Source: Streptomyces rochei (GTDB taxonomy: Bacteria > Actinomycetota > Actinomycetes > Streptomycetales > Streptomycetaceae). From it: a DNA stretch of 34,799 bases. Positions 1 through 10,149 of the stretch are shown piece by piece. Location of the stretch: positions 1 through 34,799 of the forward strand of contig MUMD01000121.1 in NCBI GenBank assembly GCA_002155895.1, given 5' to 3'. A model generated the notes under the pieces. That model did no database searches, was not told where the DNA came from, and was given only the letters and a program-made list of their open reading frames with translations. The position numbers were made by a program, and so were the translations under genes. The number at the start of each line of letters is the position of its first letter. Position 1 is the stretch's first letter.

Positions 1-249
1 GGGGTGCCGCCGGGTGCGGCGCCTGCGGGGGGTGTCCGGGCGCCGGTCGCGGCGGTACCGGGGCGGAGCCCTGGTGCGGGCCCGGGTGGTGTGCGGCCGG
101 GGACCAGCCGACGGCCGGTCCGTGCCCCGGCTGAGGGGGCGGCGGCAGCGGAGAACCCACTGCGTGCTGCATCCGGTGCCACTCCGTCTCGTACAGGCGA
201 TGGGCGCTGACGGCGGGAGGGGGTGCCCCGCCCGCTGCTACCGAACGGT
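1..249. other. Extremely GC-rich left edge without a confident gene
   Basis: I see no gene here that I can support. A plus-strand frame starting at base 2 is open to a TGA at 272-274 and has G/C-rich third positions. Its first and second codon positions are just as GC-rich, and the product would be a run of Arg, Gly and Cys with no recognisable motif, which is typical of a non-coding or shadow frame. A second plus frame is open from base 1 to 210 and is equally featureless. The stretch could be the 3' end of a plus-strand gene converging on aroB, or plain intergenic DNA. It ends in the hairpin at 250-289. Confidence 0.3.
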
Positions 250-289
250 ACCGCCCCCGGCCGTCGTTTGGTGAACGGCCGGGGGCGGT
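250..289 (-). terminator. Hairpin terminator downstream of aroB
   Basis: A perfect 14-bp inverted repeat (arms 250-263 and 276-289, loop 264-275), almost pure GC, lies about 50 bases beyond the aroB stop. There is no T-tract, as is usual in Streptomyces. It probably ends the aro transcript and could also stop transcription arriving from the left edge. Confidence 0.75.
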
Positions 290-339
290 CCGAAGTGCCC
301 GTCGCGCAGGGCGAATCGGACGGATGGTGCGCCGGGGTA

Positions 340-3166
<2,827 letters not shown>

Positions 3167-3289
3167 CGGTGCTCCTCAGTGCTCGCGCCCCGGTTATGCC
3201 TTGCGTACGCGTCCTGACCGCGTACGGCAACGGCCCGACCGGGTGCGCGGCCCCGGCCCGCCACCTCCGATCCTCCCACGTCCGCGGGG

Positions 3290-3309
3290 GCGGACCGGAA
3301 TCGGTCCGC
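3290..3309 (-). terminator. Hairpin between aroE and aroC
   Basis: An 8-bp perfect inverted repeat (3290-3297 and 3302-3309, four-base loop) lies about 70 bases beyond the aroE stop. It is a candidate terminator or attenuator separating mltG-aroE from aroC-aroK-aroB. No T-tract follows. Confidence 0.45.
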
Positions 3310-3310
3310 T

Positions 3311-3340
3311 GGACGGACAGGTGGACGGACAGGTGGACGG
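3311..3340. repeat. 12-bp tandem repeat, 2.5 copies
   Basis: The 12-base unit GGACGGACAGGT occurs at 3311-3322 and 3323-3334, followed by a half unit at 3335-3340. It lies in the non-coding gap between aroE and aroC, next to the hairpin at 3290-3309. It may be replication slippage or a repeated binding site; nothing in the sequence decides. Confidence 0.8.
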
Positions 3341-3378
3341 GGCAGGGCGTGAGCGGACCCGGAGCGCGGTGCGGCGGT

Positions 3379-4215
3379 TCAGCCGGCGAGCGCCCGCTCC
3401 CCCGCGGCCCGCATCGCCGCCAGCGGGGCGGGCGACCGGCCGGTCATCTGCTCCACCTGCAGCACCGCCTGGTGCAGCAGCAGGTCGAGGCCGCTGACGA
3501 CGGCACCGCCGTAAGCGGACCAGCGGGCGGCGAGCGTGGTGGGCCACGGGTCGTAGAGCACGTCGAAGAGGGTCGCGGGCATCTCCGGGACGGCGCCGGC
3601 GAGGGCGTCGGTGGTGCCGGCCGGGGTGGTGGCCACGACCAGCGGGGCGCGCAGCGCCTCCTCGGCGTCCGCCCAGTCGGCGATGCGCACGTCGGCCTCC
3701 AGGCGCTCGGCCCAGCCCCGCATCTCGGCGGCGCGCGCCTCGCTGCGGACGTAGACGGTGATCTCGCCGGTGCAGATCCGGGTCAGGGCGGCCAGCGCGG
3801 AGGAGGCGGTGGCGCCGGCGCCGAGGATCGCGGCGGTCTCGGCCTTCTCGATGCCGTGCTCGCGCAGGGCGGCGACCATGCCGGGGATGTCGGTGTTGTC
3901 GCCGGTCCTGCGGCCGTCCTCGGTGAGGACCACGGTGTTCACCGCGTCCACGGAGGCGGCGGTCTCGCTGATCGTGTCGAGCAGCGGGATGACCGCCCGC
4001 TTCAGCGGCATGGTCAGCGACAGCCCCGCCCACTCGGGGCCGAGCCGGTCGAAGAAGCCCGGCAGCGCCTCCTCGTCCACCTCGAAGCGGTCGTACGACC
4101 AGCCCTCCAGGCCCAGCTCGGCATAGGCGGCGCGGTGCAGCACCGGGGAGAGCGAGTGCGCGATCGGAGAGCCGAGAACGGCGGCCCTGCGACGGTCAGT
4201 TGCCGGAGACGGCAT
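3379..4215 (-). CDS. aroE: Shikimate dehydrogenase AroE
   Basis: Reduces 3-dehydroshikimate to shikimate with NADPH. In the 278-residue product, the N-terminal substrate domain carries LGSPIAHSLSP (residues 14-24), catalytic K72 in SLTMPLK, N93 in AVNT and D109 in DNTD. The C-terminal Rossmann domain begins with GAGATASSA at about 132-140. The ATG overlaps the end of mltG by 20 bases, and I see no better start further in. Co-transcription with mltG and, through a hairpin-containing gap, with aroC-aroK-aroB is likely. A quinate/shikimate dehydrogenase role is possible for the family, but the context favours biosynthesis. Confidence 0.95.
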   Translation of the reverse strand: MPSPATDRRRAAVLGSPIAHSLSPVLHRAAYAELGLEGWSYDRFEVDEEALPGFFDRLGPEWAGLSLTMPLKRAVIPLLDTISETAASVDAVNTVVLTEDGRRTGDNTDIPGMVAALREHGIEKAETAAILGAGATASSALAALTRICTGEITVYVRSEARAAEMRGWAERLEADVRIADWADAEEALRAPLVVATTPAGTTDALAGAVPEMPATLFDVLYDPWPTTLAARWSAYGGAVVSGLDLLLHQAVLQVEQMTGRSPAPLAAMRAAGERALAG

Positions 4216-5878
4216 CGAACTTATCCTTCAGCTTCAGGAACTCGTCGTGTGTCTTGGCGAACTCGGTCTTGCTCACGCCGTCGGTGGCCACGAAGTACAT
4301 CCAGCCGTCGCTCGTCGGGGAGAGCGCCGCCTGCAGCGCCTCTTCGCCGGGGTTGCCGATGGGTCCGGGCGGCAGACCCTTGTTGGTGTAGGTGTTGTAC
4401 GGGTCCGGGTTGCTGTTGATCTCGGACTCGCTGATGCGGATCTCGCTCTGGCCCTTCAGATAGTTGAAGGTCGAGTCGAACTGGAGCTCCTGGTTGGTCT
4501 CCGTGTTGGTGGGCTTGAGCCGGTTGTAGATGACCTCGGACATCTTGCGGAAGTCCTCGTGGGTCTTGCCCTCCGCCTGCACAAGGCTCGCCACGGTGAG
4601 CAGCTGCCAGGGCCCGTCGAGGCCGAGGCCCTCCGCCTTCTGCTCGAGCCCGATCTTCTCGTACTGCTCGTTGGCCCGTGCCACCATCTGTTTCAGCACG
4701 TCCTCGGGCTTCTGGCCCTTGGCCGCCGAGTAGCTGGACGGGTAGAGGAACCCTTCCAGCGGGTCCTTCACGTTCTTGTGGTTCATCGCCCATTCGGGCA
4801 GGCCGAGGCTCTTCCACTCGCTCTCGGCGACCTTGGCCGTGGTGCCCTCGTCCACGCCGAGCTGCTTGTCGATCAGCTTGTAGACGTCGACGTTGCGCCT
4901 GCCCTCGGCGACGATCAGGTTGCTGCGGCTCTTGGGGTTCAGCAGGAGTTCGACGGCGCTCTCGGCCGACATCTCCTTCTGCAGCGTGTACACGCCGTCC
5001 TGGATGCTCTTGCCCTGGGGGTTGCTCTGCTGGGCGGCGATGAAGGCGTCGACGCTCTTCACCACGCCCTGGCGTTTGAGTTCCTGGCCGATCGTGGAGC
5101 CGCCGGCGCCCTTGGGGATGGTGACGGTGACCTGCTCGCCGTTGCCGTCGCCCGCGTAGTCGGGGGCCGCGCCGAAACGTTCCTGGTAGAACTGGTAGCC
5201 GAAGTAGCCGACGCCCGCGACGCCGCCGCCGAGCACCAGGCAGACCACCAGGCAGGCGCATCCGTTGCGGCGCTTCTTGGGTTTCCCGCCGCCCCGGGCC
5301 CTGCGTTCGCCGCGGCCGCCGTCGGCGGGCTCCTCGTCCTCCTCGGCGTCCCCGCCCGCGAAGAAGGCGTGCTCGCCCTCGTCGGGGCCGGGGTCCCAGT
5401 CGGTGTGCTGCGGCTCGGGCTCGGCGCGCCGGCGGGTCGGCGGCTCCGGCGGCGGGTACGCCTGGGGGGTGCCGTAGTAGTCCGGCTGCTCGCCGCCGTA
5501 CGCGGGGGCCTGCTGGCCGTAGGGGTCCGTCGGGTCGGCCGGGTACTGCGCCTGCGGGTGCGCGCCGGAGTCCCAGCCTCCGTTGTCGTAGCCCTGCTGG
5601 TCGTACTGCGGCCGGCCGTACTGGTCGTACTGCGGCTCGGGGTGCTGCTGACCGTACTGGTCGTACTGCGGCTGCTGACCGTACGCGGGCTGCCCGCCGT
5701 TGCCCCAGTCGCCGTACTGCTGCGGGGACTGCGGCTGCTCCGGATACTGCTGCGGCTGGCCGCCGTAGGGGGGCTGCTGACCCGTGTGGGTCTGCTGCCC
5801 TCCCCATCCGCCGTCCCCGTACAACGGGTCCTCCGGATGCCACGGTTCGGAGCCTTGGCCCCGGCCATACTCAGTCAT
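4196..5878 (-). CDS. mltG: Endolytic murein transglycosylase MltG (YceG-like)
   Basis: Membrane-anchored lytic transglycosylase that cuts nascent glycan strands; older annotations call the family aminodeoxychorismate lyase. The 560-residue product has three parts. Residues 1-205 are a cytoplasmic tail rich in Gln, Tyr, Pro and Gly. A single membrane segment lies at about 206-231. The extracytoplasmic YceG domain has its conserved glutamate in ASLVQAEG (E436) and ends near LPPGPIGNPGEEAL. Most bacterial MltG proteins are about 340 residues; the extra length is the N-terminal tail, which has imperfect QYDQYG repeats. A GGGGA element precedes the ATG. It lies between ruvX and aroE, as is common in actinobacteria. 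Confidence 0.93.
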   Translation of the reverse strand: MTEYGRGQGSEPWHPEDPLYGDGGWGGQQTHTGQQPPYGGQPQQYPEQPQSPQQYGDWGNGGQPAYGQQPQYDQYGQQHPEPQYDQYGRPQYDQQGYDNGGWDSGAHPQAQYPADPTDPYGQQAPAYGGEQPDYYGTPQAYPPPEPPTRRRAEPEPQHTDWDPGPDEGEHAFFAGGDAEEDEEPADGGRGERRARGGGKPKKRRNGCACLVVCLVLGGGVAGVGYFGYQFYQERFGAAPDYAGDGNGEQVTVTIPKGAGGSTIGQELKRQGVVKSVDAFIAAQQSNPQGKSIQDGVYTLQKEMSAESAVELLLNPKSRSNLIVAEGRRNVDVYKLIDKQLGVDEGTTAKVAESEWKSLGLPEWAMNHKNVKDPLEGFLYPSSYSAAKGQKPEDVLKQMVARANEQYEKIGLEQKAEGLGLDGPWQLLTVASLVQAEGKTHEDFRKMSEVIYNRLKPTNTETNQELQFDSTFNYLKGQSEIRISESEINSNPDPYNTYTNKGLPPGPIGNPGEEALQAALSPTSDGWMYFVATDGVSKTEFAKTHDEFLKLKDKFDAVSGN

Positions 5879-6006
5879 CGATCCCCTAGAGCCGCGAGGC
5901 GGCGAACGCGCGGCCTGTCATGGGGGGGCCGGCTCCCGTTCCGCCTCTTGCTGTGCGGGGGCTGTTCGAATGCCTCCGCATCGCGCGGAACGTTACCGTA
6001 TCGCGA

Positions 6007-6501
6007 TCAGATGACCACTTCGACGCCCTCGCCGGGTGGCTTGCCTGACACCCGTTCGGATTCCAGCGCCTGCTGGAGGATGATCACCGCCGCGGCCTGG
6101 TCGATGACGGACCGGCCCTTCTTGGACTTCACTCCGGAGGCGCGCAGTCCCTGACTGGCGGTCACGGTCGTCATCCGCTCGTCGACGAGACGCACCGGCA
6201 CGGGCGCGATGCCCCTCGCCAGCTCCTGCGCGAACCCGCGGACCTTGACCGCCGCCGGGCCCTCGCCCCCCTTGAGGGAGCGAGGGAGGCCGACGACGAC
6301 CTCGATCGGCTCGTACTCCTCGACGAGCTGCCTCAGACGCCGGTGCGCGGCCGGAACGTCCCGGCCGGGGACCGTCTCCACCGGAGTGGCGAGGATCCCG
6401 TCGGGGTCGCACGAGGCGACCCCGATACGGGCGTCCCCGACGTCGATCGCGAGACGGCGGCCCCGGCGGAGCGCCGGAGCGTCCTGCTGGTCCGCGCTCA
6501 C
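6007..6501 (-). CDS. ruvX: Putative Holliday junction resolvase RuvX (YqgF)
   Basis: RNase H-fold nuclease family protein. YqgF/RuvX members are implicated in pre-16S rRNA 5' end processing and tested as Holliday-junction resolvases; which role applies here cannot be read from sequence. The 164-residue product has the first-strand motif [12 protein letters not shown] with its catalytic aspartate, [14 protein letters not shown] in the middle, DERMTTVTA, and [16 protein letters not shown] near the end with the second acidic residue. The GTG start at 6499-6501 overlaps the alaS stop as GTGA, so translation is coupled to alaS. mltG follows after 128 bases. Confidence 0.95.
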   Translation of the reverse strand: MSADQQDAPALRRGRRLAIDVGDARIGVASCDPDGILATPVETVPGRDVPAAHRRLRQLVEEYEPIEVVVGLPRSLKGGEGPAAVKVRGFAQELARGIAPVPVRLVDERMTTVTASQGLRASGVKSKKGRSVIDQAAAVIILQQALESERVSGKPPGEGVEVVI

Positions 6502-9170
6502 TTGGCGGTGTCCGCCACGAGGCGCTCGACGGCGTCGACGGCCTCGCCGATGGCGGCCGGGTTCTGGCCGCCGCCCTGGGCGACGTCCGGCTTGCCGCCA
6601 CCGCCGCCGCCGAGGGTCTTGGCGGCGGTGCGCACCAGGTCACCGGCCTTGAGGCCGCGGTCGCGGGCGGCGTCGTTGGTGGCGATGACGGTGAGGGGCT
6701 TGCCGTTGACCGTGGTGAACAGGGCGACCACGGCGGCCCGGCCGCCCTGGATGCGGCCGCGCACGTCGAGGACCAGCTTGCGCAGGTCGTCGGCGGTGGT
6801 GCCGTCCGGGACCCGGCCGGTGACGACGGCGACGCCGCGCACGTCCTTGGCGGACTCGGCGAGACCGGCGGCGGCCTGGAGCACCTTCTCGGCGCGGAAC
6901 CTCTCGATCTCCTTCTCGGCGTCCTTCAGCTTGCCGAGCATGGCGGAGACCTTCTCCGGAAGCTCCTCCGGGCGGCCCTTGATCAGCTCCTGGAGCTGGG
7001 CGACGACCGTGTGCTCACGGGCGAGGAAGTTGTAGGCGTCCACGCCGACCAGGGCCTCGATGCGACGGACGCCCGAGCCGATGGAGGACTCGCCGAGCAG
7101 CTTCACCAGGCCGAGCTGGGCGGTGTTGTGCACGTGGGTGCCGCCGCACAGCTCCTTGGAGAAGTCGCCGATGGTCACGACGCGCACGCGCTCGCCGTAC
7201 TTCTCGCCGAACTCGGCGATGGCGCCCTGCTTCTTGGCCTCGTCGATGCCCATGACGTCGGCACGCACGTCCAGGTCGCGGGCGAGCACCTCGTTGATCT
7301 TCTGCTCGACGTCGGTCATCACGGCCGTCGGCACGGCGGACGGCGAACCGAAGTCGAAGCGGAAGCGGCCGGGCTGGTTCTCGGAACCGGCCTGGGCGGC
7401 CGTCGGGCCGAGGGCGTCGCGCAGCGCCTGGTGGGTGAGGTGGGTGGCCGAGTGGGCGCGGGCGATGGCCTTGCGGCGCCGGTCGTCGATGGCAGCGTGG
7501 GCCTTGGCGCCGACGGTGATCTCGCCGACCTGGACGACGCCCTTGTGGACGTAGACGCCCGGGACCGGCTTCTGGCAGTCGCGGACCTCGATGACGGCAC
7601 CGGAGTCGGACCTGATCCGGCCGGTGTCGCCGATCTGGCCGCCGCCCTCGGCGTAGAACGGGGTGCGGTCGAGGACGATCTCCACCTCGTCGCCCTCGGT
7701 GGCGGCCGGGGACGAGGCGCCGTTGACGAGGATGCCGACGATCGTGGACTCGCTCTCGGTGTCCGTGTAGCCGACGAAGTCGGTGGCACCGGACTGGTCG
7801 GCGATCTCCCGGTAGGCACCGGCACCGGCGTGGCCGGTCTTCTTGGCCTGGGCGTCCGCCTTGGCCCGCTCCCGCTGCTCCTTCATCAGGCGCCGGAAGC
7901 CGTCCTCGTCCACGGACAGGCCCTGCTCGGCGGCCATCTCCAGGGTGAGGTCGATCGGGAAGCCCCAGGTGTCGTGGAGCAGGAACGCCTTGTCGCCGGA
8001 GAGGACGCTGCCGCCGGCGGCCTTGGTGTCGCTGACGGCGGTGTCGAGGATGTTGGTGCCGGCCTTCAGCGTCTTGAGGAAGGCGTTCTCCTCGGCGAGG
8101 GCGACCTTCTCGATCCGCTCGCGGTCGGTGATCAGCTCGGGGTACTGCTGCCCCATCATGCCGATCACGACGTCGATCAGGTCCTTGACGACCGGACCGG
8201 TGGCGCCGAGCAGGCGCATGTTGCGGATGGCGCGCCGCATGATGCGGCGCAGCACGTAGCCGCGGCCCTCGTTGCCGGGGGTGACGCCGTCGCCGATCAG
8301 CATCACGGAGGTGCGCATGTGGTCGGTGACCACGCGCAGGGAGACGTCCGAGGCCTGGGCGTCGCCGTAGGCCACGCCGGTCAGCTCGGTGGCCTTCTTG
8401 ATGACGGCCATGGAGGTGTCGATCTCGTACATGTTCTGCACGCCCTGCAGAATCATGGCGAGGCGTTCCAGGCCGAGGCCGGTGTCGATGTTCTTGCTCG
8501 GCAGCTCCCCGAGGATCTCGAAGTCCTCCTTGCCGATGCCCTCGCCCCGCTCGTACTGCATGAAGACGAGGTTCCAGATCTCCACGTACCGCTCGTCGTT
8601 GACGGCGGGGCCGCCCTCGGCACCGAACTCCGGGCCGCGGTCGTAGTTGATCTCGGAGCAGGGGCCGCAGGGGCCGGGGACGCCCATGGACCAGTAGTTG
8701 TCCTTCTTGCCGAGGCGCTGGATGCGCTCGGAGGGGACGCCCACGACGTCGTGCCAGATGCGCTCGGCCTCGTCGTCGTCCTGGTAGACGGTGATCCACA
8801 GGCGCTCGGGGTCGAGGCCGTAACCGCCCTTGTCCTGGGCGCTGGTGAGCAGCTCCCAGGCGAGCTTGATGGCGCCTTCCTTGAAGTAGTCGCCGAAGGA
8901 GAAGTTGCCGCACATCTGGAAGAAGGTGCCGTGGCGGGTGGTCTTGCCGACCTCTTCGATGTCCGGCGTGCGCACGCACTTCTGCACGCTGGTGGCGCGG
9001 TCGAAGGGCGGCTTGACCTCACCCAGGAAGTAGGGCTTGAAGGGCACCATGCCGGCCGGGACGAGGAGCAGAGTCGGGTCGTCCGCGATGAGCGACGCCG
9101 AAGGGACGACGGTGTGACCGCGCTCCTCGAAGAAGCTCAACCAGCGGCGACGAATCTCGGCCGACTCCAT
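6498..9170 (-). CDS. alaS: Alanyl-tRNA synthetase AlaS
   Basis: Charges tRNA-Ala and deacylates mischarged Ser/Gly-tRNA-Ala. The 890-residue full-length product has the class II core ([42 protein letters not shown]), the editing domain with HSATHLTH and the zinc-site CGGTH, and a C-Ala domain rich in Gly near the end ([16 protein letters not shown]). Length and motif order are normal. The ATG shares one base with the stop of the upstream DUF6167-like gene (TGATG). It is the third gene of a run DUF948-DUF6167-alaS-ruvX-mltG-aroE. Confidence 0.98.
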   Translation of the reverse strand: MESAEIRRRWLSFFEERGHTVVPSASLIADDPTLLLVPAGMVPFKPYFLGEVKPPFDRATSVQKCVRTPDIEEVGKTTRHGTFFQMCGNFSFGDYFKEGAIKLAWELLTSAQDKGGYGLDPERLWITVYQDDDEAERIWHDVVGVPSERIQRLGKKDNYWSMGVPGPCGPCSEINYDRGPEFGAEGGPAVNDERYVEIWNLVFMQYERGEGIGKEDFEILGELPSKNIDTGLGLERLAMILQGVQNMYEIDTSMAVIKKATELTGVAYGDAQASDVSLRVVTDHMRTSVMLIGDGVTPGNEGRGYVLRRIMRRAIRNMRLLGATGPVVKDLIDVVIGMMGQQYPELITDRERIEKVALAEENAFLKTLKAGTNILDTAVSDTKAAGGSVLSGDKAFLLHDTWGFPIDLTLEMAAEQGLSVDEDGFRRLMKEQRERAKADAQAKKTGHAGAGAYREIADQSGATDFVGYTDTESESTIVGILVNGASSPAATEGDEVEIVLDRTPFYAEGGGQIGDTGRIRSDSGAVIEVRDCQKPVPGVYVHKGVVQVGEITVGAKAHAAIDDRRRKAIARAHSATHLTHQALRDALGPTAAQAGSENQPGRFRFDFGSPSAVPTAVMTDVEQKINEVLARDLDVRADVMGIDEAKKQGAIAEFGEKYGERVRVVTIGDFSKELCGGTHVHNTAQLGLVKLLGESSIGSGVRRIEALVGVDAYNFLAREHTVVAQLQELIKGRPEELPEKVSAMLGKLKDAEKEIERFRAEKVLQAAAGLAESAKDVRGVAVVTGRVPDGTTADDLRKLVLDVRGRIQGGRAAVVALFTTVNGKPLTVIATNDAARDRGLKAGDLVRTAAKTLGGGGGGKPDVAQGGGQNPAAIGEAVDAVERLVADTAK

Positions 9171-9526
9171 CAGTGGTCCTCATTCCGGTTGTGCGAGTAC
9201 GTCGTCTGCACGTCGACGACGGACTTCGGGTCGTTGCGGTTCTCGATGGCGGCGTGGTGCCGCAGTGCGGGCAGTTCACGGTCGACGGGGGCGTTGAGCC
9301 CGAGCGCGTCGTCCAGTTCGGCCTCCCGCTGGGCCATGTTCTCTCGGACGTCGAGGGCGAAGCCCACCGCGCGGTCCTTGAGCCGGGTCCCCGCGTCCAG
9401 CGCCTTGTTCGCCGCTGCCGCGGCGAGACTGTCGGGGGTCAGCTGCTTGAGCTTCCGGTTGACCTTGGTGGTGGCCCACACACCGGCGGCGACACCGGTG
9501 CCGAACCAGAACGTACGGCGGAACAT
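9170..9526 (-). CDS. Small DUF6167-like conserved protein
   Basis: A 118-residue protein of unknown function conserved next to alaS in Streptomyces. The N-terminus (residues 3-20) is weakly hydrophobic with Gly and Ala ([16 protein letters not shown]) and could be a membrane anchor. It is followed by a charged, Ala-rich, probably helical stretch and a polar His/Asn-rich tail. The assignment to DUF6167 is from memory of the family and the neighbourhood. It lies 7 bases after the DUF948-like gene and overlaps alaS by one base, so all three are very likely one transcript. No enzymatic motif is visible. Confidence 0.85.
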   Translation of the reverse strand: MFRRTFWFGTGVAAGVWATTKVNRKLKQLTPDSLAAAAANKALDAGTRLKDRAVGFALDVRENMAQREAELDDALGLNAPVDRELPALRHHAAIENRNDPKSVVDVQTTYSHNRNEDH

Positions 9527-9533
9527 CGCTGGA

Positions 9534-9977
9534 TCAGTCCTTCTTCCGCTTCGTCCGCCGCGCGGCCGGGATCGTACGGCCGACGATCACGGTGCGCCGC
9601 GGCTGCTTGGCCGGGCCCGCGGGCACGTCCTCCTTGCGGCCGCCGAGTGCCCGGCGCACGCCGTACCCGAACGCGGCGACCTTGACCAAGGGGCCGCCGA
9701 AGGTGGAGGCCACCGTGGTGGACAGCGCGGAGGCGTTGGACGTGACCTCCTGGACGTCGGAGGCGATGGCGTCGACGCGGTCGATCTGGGTCTGCGCGGA
9801 ACGCACCGCCGACGAGGCGTCGGCCAGCAGCGGGACGGCCTGGTCGGTCACGTCCGCCACCAGCTTGGTGGTCGCCCTGAGCGTCTGGGCCAGCCTCGCC
9901 AGTGCCACGGCGAGGAAGGAGACCAGGATCGCCCAGAAGACGGCCACCAGGATTCCGGCCACCTCGCCACCGGACAC
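9534..9977 (-). CDS. DUF948-family membrane protein
   Basis: A 147-residue protein with one N-terminal membrane helix (about residues 6-28, ILVAVFWAILVSFLAVALAR). A long amphipathic heptad-like helix follows (roughly 30-100), as in DUF948 proteins, which resemble methyl-accepting-protein coiled coils. The tail is basic (RTKRKKD). Function unknown. I prefer GTG at 9975-9977, preceded by GGGAG, over the GTG at 10026-10028. The intervening 17 codons are AT-rich (TTT TTG ATG) and unlike the gene, and the -10-like TAGGCT at 10031-10036 would put the transcript start close to 10025. First gene of the cluster leading into alaS. Confidence 0.85.
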   Translation of the reverse strand: MSGGEVAGILVAVFWAILVSFLAVALARLAQTLRATTKLVADVTDQAVPLLADASSAVRSAQTQIDRVDAIASDVQEVTSNASALSTTVASTFGGPLVKVAAFGYGVRRALGGRKEDVPAGPAKQPRRTVIVGRTIPAARRTKRKKD

Positions 9978-10030
9978 TGTCGCACCCGCTCCCTGAAAGA
10001 CGTACCCGAACATCAAAAAGTCGTGCACCG

Positions 10031-10036
10031 AGCCTA
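10031..10036 (-). promoter_or_regulatory. -10 element for the DUF948-alaS cluster
   Basis: TAGGCT on the minus strand fits the Streptomyces TANNNT -10 pattern and would start transcription about 48 bases before the DUF948 GTG. The -35 region (around TACGGA, 18 bases upstream) is a poor match. Confidence 0.4.
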
Positions 10037-10110
10037 TCGCGCCGGGCGCGGGGCTCCGTACCGCATTACCGCCCGCGTCCGGGTCAGAACGCCGGAGCCG
10101 GGCGGAGTGA

Positions 10111-10140
10111 TTGTACGGAGGGAGAACGGTTCAGTACGCT
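10111..10140 (+). promoter_or_regulatory. Promoter of the STAND ATPase gene, likely leaderless
   Basis: A -35 TTGTAC (10111-10116) and a -10 TACGCT (10135-10140) are separated by 18 bases. The -10 ends 9 bases before the ATG at 10150, so transcription would begin at or within a few bases of the start codon. No ribosome binding site sits at the normal distance from the ATG; the GGAGGGAG at 10117-10124 lies too far upstream and falls inside the promoter spacer. Confidence 0.5.
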
Positions 10141-10149
10141 CCGTGTTCC

